A DNA stretch of 10,450 nucleotides from Planctomycetaceae bacterium (GTDB taxonomy: Bacteria; Planctomycetota; Planctomycetia; Planctomycetales; Planctomycetaceae): assembly GCA_015487825.1 (NCBI GenBank), contig WFOZ01000074.1:1-10450 (forward strand), given 5' to 3'. The translations under genes were made by a program, and so were the position numbers. Positions 6,143 through 10,450 of this stretch are shown here, in pieces; within the stretch, counting starts at the first letter, position 1, and each line of letters opens with the position of its first letter. The notes below the pieces were generated by a model. That model was not told the DNA's origin and searched no databases. It was given only the letters and a program-made list of their open reading frames with translations.

Positions 6143-7534
6143 TCAGTTCTCATCCTGCCAGCCGTGGCGGGGTTCATTGAGCCAGGATTTGACCTGGGAG
6201 GCCATTTGTTTTGCGCGGTCGGGGTGAGTCGTTAACAAGTTAGTTTGTTCTCGATGATCGGTCGATATGTTGAATAATTCCACCGGTGTACCGTCAAGAC
6301 TGAGAAGTTTCCATTTTCCATCGAATGTGATTTCTGTGGCATAAGGCTTTGGCTTGGGAGCGTGGCGTTGCAGATGTCGATAGATATCCATCTGCCAAAA
6401 AAGCGTTCGCTGTGGGAGTTCTTTGCTGCCGCGTAGTGCGTGCATAAGATTGATGCCGTCAATCGATTCACTCTGCAAAGGGTCAACCCCGGCAACATGA
6501 CAGAATGTGGGAAGCAGATCGATTGTGCTGCCAATGATTTCTGATGTGGTGTTTGCAGGGATGTGACCGGGCCAGCGAGCAATCATTGGTACGCGGATGC
6601 CCCCTTCGTGCAAGTCTGTTTTGCCTCCCTTGAAATCGGCGATGTTGGCTTCGTATGCTCCCCCGTTATCTGAGGTGAAAAGTACCAGGGTGTTTTTATC
6701 GAGGCCAAGTTCTTTCAGCTTAGCAAGAATTTTACCGATCTTGGCATCCATGTGCCGAACCATCGAACGAAAACGATGCTGGTTATCTGAAATCCCCTGG
6801 GCTGCCGTGGCAGACCAATGTGGTTCCGGAGCCGGTTCGTAAGGCATGTGGGGGACCAGCCACCAGAGATTTAAGAAGAAAGGTTTATTCTGTTTGCTGA
6901 ACTTCTCGATCAATTCAACAGTATAATCGCCGTTGATGTCTGTGAAATGTTTGGAGTAATAAGGATCATCCTGTTTGATGACCACACCATCCCGCATCAG
7001 GCAGGTGCCTCCTTTGCGGAACAAGGTTCGTTCCCGTCCCAGTTTCCCTCGAATCGGCTGCTGTTCAATCTGGCATTGATAGTAATCGAAGCCCTGCTCT
7101 TTTGGGCCGGGAATGTCCTGTTTTCGGTTTCCATTTTCGTCAACATGCAGTCCTCCCAAATGCCACTTTCCGACATGGGCTGTGACATAGCCGGCCTGCT
7201 TGAGAAGTTTGGGAAGAGTGACGGTGCCGCGAGGTAAATGTTCCGGGCCGTCTGTAAAGTGTTGTCGGATGTTGAATCTGAGCGGATATTTTCCCGTGAT
7301 AATAGAAGCCCGTGTTGGCGTGCAAACCGCAGAGGCTGCATAAAACTGCGTCAGTTTTGTCCCCTGCTTTGCGAGCGAATCGAGATGAGGCGTTGGGTTT
7401 GTTCCACCAAAGCACGTCAGGTCAGCGTATCCCAAATCATCGGCAAGCAACAGAATGATATTGGGCTGAGATTGCTCAGCGTGGAGAGCGGAGGGGATCG
7501 CCAGAAAAAATGTAAGGAGAAAAATTAAACGCAT
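6143..7534 (-). CDS. Secreted sulfatase (formylglycine-dependent, arylsulfatase-type)
   Basis: The product is 463 residues from the ATG at 7534-7532. Residues 1-19 (ending SALHA) are a Sec signal peptide. The catalytic signature C71-T-P-T-R75 (VCTPTRASIITGKYP) marks Cys71 for conversion to formylglycine. Other family residues are visible: Asp32/Asp33 (LLADDLGYAD), Lys123 and His125 (GKWHLG), His229 (VPHMPY) and Asp289/Asn290 (FTSDNGG), which bind calcium and sulfate, then GGKTDLHEGGIRVP. It hydrolyses sulfate esters, most likely on sulfated polysaccharides outside the cytoplasm; planctomycetes carry very many such genes. Substrate and subfamily are not determined. A GTG two codons earlier (7540) is in frame, but AAGAAAGAG at 7540-7548 is spaced five bases from the ATG, so the ATG is preferred. 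It may be co-transcribed with the upstream 58-residue gene if the hairpins between them are leaky. Confidence 0.94.
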   Translation of the reverse strand: MRLIFLLTFFLAIPSALHAEQSQPNIILLLADDLGYADLTCFGGTNPTPHLDSLAKQGTKLTQFYAASAVCTPTRASIITGKYPLRFNIRQHFTDGPEHLPRGTVTLPKLLKQAGYVTAHVGKWHLGGLHVDENGNRKQDIPGPKEQGFDYYQCQIEQQPIRGKLGRERTLFRKGGTCLMRDGVVIKQDDPYYSKHFTDINGDYTVELIEKFSKQNKPFFLNLWWLVPHMPYEPAPEPHWSATAAQGISDNQHRFRSMVRHMDAKIGKILAKLKELGLDKNTLVLFTSDNGGAYEANIADFKGGKTDLHEGGIRVPMIARWPGHIPANTTSEIIGSTIDLLPTFCHVAGVDPLQSESIDGINLMHALRGSKELPQRTLFWQMDIYRHLQRHAPKPKPYATEITFDGKWKLLSLDGTPVELFNISTDHREQTNLLTTHPDRAKQMASQVKSWLNEPRHGWQDEN

Positions 7535-7560
7535 TAACACTCTTTCTTATAAGTTGGAAT

Positions 7561-7579
7561 TTCCAGTGAGGAACTGGAA
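7561..7579. repeat. Small hairpin upstream of the sulfatase
   Basis: TTCCAGT (7561-7567), loop GAGGA, ACTGGAA (7573-7579): a perfect 7-bp stem about 30 bases ahead of the sulfatase start, next to the larger palindrome at 7604-7633. It could be an operator, a leader hairpin or part of the 3' structure of the small gene. Confidence 0.35.
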
Positions 7580-7603
7580 TGAGTAACGGCAGGGCAAACG
7601 ACT

Positions 7604-7633
7604 CGTAAGACGGTTTTCCAAAACCGTCTTACG
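7604..7633. repeat. 30-base near-perfect palindrome
   Basis: CGTAAGACGGTTTT (7604-7617), CC, then AAAACCGTCTTACG (7620-7633): 14-base perfect arms around two bases. It starts 15 bases past the stop of the leftward 58-residue gene and lies about 70 bases upstream of the sulfatase start. It may end the small gene's transcript, although no T run follows on that strand. The core GTTTTCCAAAAC recurs at 3898-3909, which suggests a dispersed palindromic repeat rather than a site unique to this spot. Confidence 0.6.
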
Positions 7634-7648
7634 TTTCACGCCGTCCAG

Positions 7649-7825
7649 CTAAGCATCGCTCAACTTATCTTCGATTTGCTCCAGGCGTTTGGAAATATCC
7701 TGCAGATATCCAATGATAATCGCATGGGTCAGTTGTGCATCAATTCCAACGGGTGAATCAGGATTGTTGATATGCGACAGGATTTCTTCGTAATCACTTT
7801 TTGATCTTAACAGGGGATCGGTCAT
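7649..7825 (-). CDS. Small hypothetical protein, 58 residues
   Basis: An ATG at 7825-7823 opens a 58-codon frame ending at TAG (7651-7649). It begins MTDPLLRSKSDYEEILSHIN and ends QDISKRLEQIEDKLSDA. The ribosome binding site AAGGAG at 7835-7840, nine bases before the ATG, is the closest to consensus in the window. Codon use and composition look protein-like: a central helix-forming stretch (GIDAQLTHAIIIGYLQDI, residues 27-44) runs into a charged amphipathic segment (SKRLEQIEDKL) with coiled-coil character. There is no signal peptide or membrane segment, so it is probably cytoplasmic and may oligomerise. I do not recognise a family. It lies upstream of the sulfatase on the same strand, separated by 114 bp with two hairpins. 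Confidence 0.75.
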   Translation of the reverse strand: MTDPLLRSKSDYEEILSHINNPDSPVGIDAQLTHAIIIGYLQDISKRLEQIEDKLSDA

Positions 7826-7834
7826 CTGAATTGG

Positions 7835-7840
7835 CTCCTT
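7835..7840 (-). promoter_or_regulatory. Shine-Dalgarno site of the 58-residue gene
   Basis: AAGGAG on the minus strand, nine bases upstream of the ATG at 7825. This is the main evidence that the short frame is a real gene and it fixes the start. Confidence 0.7.
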
Positions 7841-7918
7841 GGGTACTACGGACGGTCAACTTGTTTTCGCGTTACGCAAATTTCAAAGAGATCCATTTGG
7901 TAGCAGCGGTTAAGACAG

Positions 7919-7947
7919 ACCAGCCGTGCCGGGAAAAGGCTGACAGG
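7919..7947 (+). repeat. Dispersed repeat, copy A
   Basis: ACCAGCCGTGCCGGG (7919-7933) recurs exactly at 10281-10295. In both places it is followed by a similar A/G-rich spacer and GACAGG (7942-7947 here). It sits between the DUF3300-like gene's terminator and the 58-residue gene. Confidence 0.55.
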
Positions 7948-7987
7948 TTTTGAAATCCAGCCTAACTGACAGAAGGCGTCCTGTAAA

Positions 7988-8027
7988 ACGAAAACGCTGC
8001 CGGGGTGAATTCCGACAGCGTTTTCGT
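7988..8027 (-). terminator. Rho-independent terminator of the DUF3300-like gene
   Basis: ACGAAAACGCTG (7988-7999) and CAGCGTTTTCGT (8016-8027) are perfect 12-base inverted arms; inside, CGG/CCG adds three more pairs after one mismatch. In the leftward direction the stem is followed by TTTTAC. It lies 25 bases past the stop at 8053. This is the clearest intrinsic terminator in the window. Confidence 0.85.
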
Positions 8028-8052
8028 GTTTGGTTATTGGTTAATAAATCGA

Positions 8053-9756
8053 TTATCGACGACCACCACGTCCGCCACCGCGACCACTTCTTCCTGAAGA
8101 ACGGGAAGATCGGGATGATGAGTTGGAGCGTCCATTCATTGATGATGTCGAGCGGGGAGAGCTGGAATAGTTACCGCGAGAGAAACTGCTGGCTCCATTC
8201 ATTCGAGCAGATGTATTTGGACTGTTCGCATTGCGGGAGAACGAAGAAGCATTTTGCTGCCACTGTCCGCCGGAGCGATTGAAGCCGGATGTGCTCGAGT
8301 TACGATTTCCCTGGCCGTTACGGCTGAAGTTACCAGCCGAGTATGCCTGGGAAGTCGTTCGACTGCTCGAATTAGAAGCTGACTGAGCGTTACGGTTGGC
8401 TGAAGACGAGCCTCCCGCCTGTGTCTGTCCGTCACCCAGAGTGTACTGATTGGTTCCGTTTTTTGTTTCGGTTGTTGTTGTGATTTGCCCTTGAGAGGCT
8501 TCAGTACTGACAGAGGCACTACCGTAGGTCGAATTGATCGAACTTGAGCCGCTGTAGCTGCCGGTTCCGTTTCCGTTTACAGTGCCGGAACCATTGTGCT
8601 GAATCGTTGATGAACCATACGAGCTTTGCGTAGAGGTTGTGGCGTTGCGTCCAAAAGAAGTGGAGCCATCACCGTTTTGCTGTGCGTATCCACTCGTGCT
8701 GCGTGTGCCGTAGCCATACGCCCCGGTGTTGTTGTTGGTTACACCGCCCTGAGAATTTTTCTGAAAATTATAGCCGTTGCCGGTATTAGTAGCACTCCCG
8801 GAAACCTGGCCTGCTCCTGAATAGTTACCACCGTTGGAGGTGGTGACTGTTCCACCTCCACCAGCCCCGTAATATGTGGTATTTCCCGAAGTTGTTGCCC
8901 CGGCGACTCCCCCGCCCTGTGCAGTTGCCGAATTTCCATTGGGACCGGTTACTGTGGTTTGCCCTGCAACACCTGCTGCTGTTGTGTTGCCGTTCTGATA
9001 ATAAAAGCCGGTCCCTTGAGTGTTAGCTGTCGCCTGCTGCCCGTTGGGTCCGGTGACTGTGGTTGTATTCGAGCCGGTTGTGACTGTTGTGTTCCCATTG
9101 GCAGAAGTGTATGTCGTACCTGTTGATGTAGAACTGGCTGTTCCGCCGTTAGTACCGTAATAGTTTGTGGTATTGGTTGTCGTTCCTGTTTGCGAGTGAT
9201 ACTGCTGTTCCCAATGTTGAATAGCATTTGACCAGACTGTTCCATAAACAAAACCGGCATAAGGAACCACTGCAACCGGAGCCGCGACATACGCAGGAGC
9301 TGAAGAGGTTCCCCCGCTGCTGCCTGAACCGCCTGCCTGGGAGTTCTGCTGAGCGGCCTGCATCGAAACTCGAACGGAATCAACCGCAGTCCAGACATCT
9401 TTGGTTTGAACGCGAGCCGCCATCCCCAACCGTGATGTCCAGTTGATGTGGGCATTCATCTGTTTGAGCAAATCAGGATAACCCGAAAGAAAAACAAGAT
9501 ACTCAGGAACCCGGGCATTATTGAAAGCCGCTTTCCCGTGGGTAACAAACTGTTGAATGGAAACGGGATCTTGAGAGGCTGCAAAAATGTTTTCGATTAC
9601 TTTATCTTCATAGAATGCAATCGGAGCCACCAGCGATTCCAGCTCAGCGACATCCAGCTTCTTTATTTGTTGTTGCTGTTGTGCCTGAACGCAAAAAGAA
9701 GGATAGCCGGCAACCAGCAGCAATGTCCCCAAAAGTAAAATCTGTTTTGTTCTCAT
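8053..9756 (-). CDS. Secreted DUF3300-like protein with long Gly/Ser/Thr/Asn-rich tail
   Basis: The product has 567 residues, with a Sec signal peptide at about 1-25 (ending CVQAQ). Residues about 33-135 resemble DUF3300: LESLVAPIAFYEDKVIENIF (39-58), AASQDPVSIQQF (59-70), INWTSRLGMAARVQTKDVWT (104-123) and AVDSVRVSMQAAQ. DUF3300 is a domain of unknown function found in exported proteins. From about 140 on, the sequence is low complexity (Gly, Ser, Thr, Asn, some Tyr) with loose repeats such as TVTGPNGQQATA (233-244) and TVTGPNGNSATA (268-279). The last ~100 residues shift to Ser/Arg/Asn and end in a basic RSGRGGGRGGRR tail. A surface, matrix or filament-like role is plausible but unproven. 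The start is supported by GGGGGAA at 9763-9769, six bases upstream. It is a single-gene unit with its own terminator. Confidence 0.85.
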   Translation of the reverse strand: MRTKQILLLGTLLLVAGYPSFCVQAQQQQQIKKLDVAELESLVAPIAFYEDKVIENIFAASQDPVSIQQFVTHGKAAFNNARVPEYLVFLSGYPDLLKQMNAHINWTSRLGMAARVQTKDVWTAVDSVRVSMQAAQQNSQAGGSGSSGGTSSAPAYVAAPVAVVPYAGFVYGTVWSNAIQHWEQQYHSQTGTTTNTTNYYGTNGGTASSTSTGTTYTSANGNTTVTTGSNTTTVTGPNGQQATANTQGTGFYYQNGNTTAAGVAGQTTVTGPNGNSATAQGGGVAGATTSGNTTYYGAGGGGTVTTSNGGNYSGAGQVSGSATNTGNGYNFQKNSQGGVTNNNTGAYGYGTRSTSGYAQQNGDGSTSFGRNATTSTQSSYGSSTIQHNGSGTVNGNGTGSYSGSSSINSTYGSASVSTEASQGQITTTTETKNGTNQYTLGDGQTQAGGSSSANRNAQSASNSSSRTTSQAYSAGNFSRNGQGNRNSSTSGFNRSGGQWQQNASSFSRNANSPNTSARMNGASSFSRGNYSSSPRSTSSMNGRSNSSSRSSRSSGRSGRGGGRGGRR

Positions 9757-10168
9757 TATTTGTTCCCCCGAATTGAAATAGACAGTATTGAGGCCAGCGA
9801 TTTGGACTACAGTTTCAACAGCGATTCGTTGTCCAGACGTTTGCTGTCAGAAGGAGCCTATTTCACAAAACTAAGCCGGAGAGAAAAAAGAGAAAAATTT
9901 AACTGTTTCAAGACAATATCGAACCATATTCAGGCCGCATAATCAGGCGCGTGTTGCAGAATATCAACAGCGATGTTGCGGAAAAGAAATCAATTCTGAT
10001 TCGTGTTGCCAATAGGCCCGACAAGACTGGGGTTTCAGCACCTTGAGGCAAATTCACTTATCTCAAAAGCAGTAAGTGCGCAATCTCCGAATGAACCTGA
10101 AATAAAGCATCTCTTACAAAACATCAAATCGCATCAGGAAATGGGATCTCTATTCATCCAAAAGGAGC

Positions 10169-10186
10169 ACAGACATTCCTGTCTGT
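10169..10186. repeat. Short palindrome ACAGACA-TTCC-TGTCTGT
   Basis: A perfect 7-bp stem with a TTCC loop. The same hairpin in the opposite orientation (loop GGAA) occurs at 10303-10318. It is probably a member of a dispersed palindromic family. Confidence 0.6.
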
Positions 10187-10280
10187 TTCGTTTGGCATGC
10201 TGTATTACTGACGGTTAATTTCTTTGCATCTTATGCGAGTTGTCAAAAAAAAACGCTTTTGGTGTCGGCGATCAGAATGA

Positions 10281-10310
10281 ACCAGCCGTGCCGGGTAAAT
10301 GGTAGACAGG
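10281..10310 (+). repeat. Dispersed repeat, copy B
   Basis: ACCAGCCGTGCCGGG at 10281-10295 is identical to 7919-7933, and the following bases to GACAGG (10305-10310) align with that copy with small differences. Here the repeat runs straight into the TAGACA palindrome; in copy A the palindrome arm TGTC is not preserved. Confidence 0.55.
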
Positions 10311-10318
10311 AATGTCTA
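10303..10318. repeat. Short palindrome TAGACA-GGAA-TGTCTA
   Basis: A perfect 6-bp stem with a GGAA loop, extendable by a wobble and a G-C pair. It is the reverse-oriented relative of the hairpin at 10169-10186, so the two bracket about 150 bp. Confidence 0.55.
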
Positions 10319-10414
10319 TCCTCAGTTTCAGTTGGATGTTATTAAACTAATGGAGTTTCTCAAAAGCATATTGCACTTGAATTTCTATTGAGTTTTTCGC
10401 AATAATATGAAATA

Positions 10415-10430
10415 GGGACACCAATGTCCT
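10415..10430. repeat. Short palindrome GGGACA-CCAA-TGTCCT
   Basis: A 5-bp perfect stem plus one G-T pair, with a four-base loop. It has the same layout and GACA/TGTC core as the two hairpins upstream, so it is a possible divergent family member. Confidence 0.35.
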
Positions 10431-10450
10431 CTTTCCCCGCTCGCTTACCT

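Larger units (their letters stand above)
9757..10450. other. Gene-poor 3' region with short palindromes
   Basis: These 694 bp hold the promoter region of the leftward DUF3300-like gene (no convincing -10/-35 pair found) and no credible gene. Plus-strand frames of 60-71 codons at 9760-9942 and 10003-10218 lack ribosome binding sites, and the latter reads through a palindromic repeat. Between 10169 and 10430 there are three similar small hairpins and copy B of a dispersed repeat. A weak rightward promoter-like pair (TTGAAT at 10377-10382, AATAAT at 10401-10406, 18-base spacer) could serve a gene beyond the right edge. Confidence 0.55.

Noticed and set aside
7535..7540. GTG start of the sulfatase, two codons upstream
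   Set aside because: The purine-rich Shine-Dalgarno site overlaps it; the spacing fits the ATG at 7534.
7548..7553. TTATAA as the -10 box of the sulfatase
   Set aside because: It would put the transcription start inside the Shine-Dalgarno site, leaving no room for ribosome binding.
8949..9455. 168-codon minus-strand frame inside the DUF3300-like gene
   Set aside because: It is an alternative frame of a low-complexity coding region; its Gln/Pro/Thr-rich translation is a by-product of the Gly/Thr/Asn codons.
9760..9942. 60-codon plus-strand frame upstream of the DUF3300-like gene
   Set aside because: It occupies the expected promoter region of that gene, has no ribosome binding site and shows no family features.
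10003..10218. 71-codon plus-strand frame
   Set aside because: It starts at TTG without a ribosome binding site and reads through a palindromic repeat, so it is probably an accidental open frame.

Overview
The window looks like chromosomal DNA of a planctomycete, probably of the Gimesia/Rubinisphaera/Planctomicrobium type. The grounds are indirect: a formylglycine-type secreted sulfatase, a Tat-exported sugar-isomerase-like TIM-barrel protein, a single-pass protein with a DUF11-like extracellular domain, moderate GC content, widely spaced single genes and short dispersed palindromes. No mobile-element gene, CRISPR array, tRNA or rRNA was seen.

Layout, left to right. (1) The 5' part of a family 2 glycosyltransferase gene runs off the left edge (minus strand). 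(2) A roughly 350-bp gap contains a long imperfect hairpin at 448-559. (3) queG (epoxyqueuosine reductase, minus) is divergent, across 52 bp, from a small MoaD/ThiS-type sulfur-carrier gene (plus). (4) The carrier gene converges, with a 3-bp gap, on a gene for a membrane-anchored DUF11-like protein (minus). (5) After a 552-bp gap comes a Tat-signal sugar phosphate isomerase/epimerase-like gene (plus), which converges on a hemolysin III/PAQR membrane protein gene (minus) across a strong GC-rich palindrome. (6) A secreted sulfatase (minus) follows. (7) Upstream of it are two hairpins and a 58-residue small-protein gene with a near-consensus Shine-Dalgarno site. (8) A DUF3300-like secreted protein with a very long Gly/Ser/Thr/Asn-rich tail (minus) has a clear Rho-independent terminator. 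(9) The last ~700 bp hold no convincing gene, but carry several short palindromes and a second copy of a repeat seen near the small-protein gene.

The genes do not form an obvious pathway. Nearly all appear to be single-gene units. Four products (the TIM-barrel protein, the sulfatase, the DUF11-like protein and the DUF3300-like protein) act at or beyond the cytoplasmic membrane, which fits the polysaccharide-degrading, surface-protein-rich lifestyle of planctomycetes. QueG (tRNA modification), the sulfur carrier and the glycosyltransferase are housekeeping or cell-envelope functions. I see no strong sign of a wholly new multi-gene system. The best leads are the 58-residue gene, the 448-559 hairpin and the dispersed palindromes.
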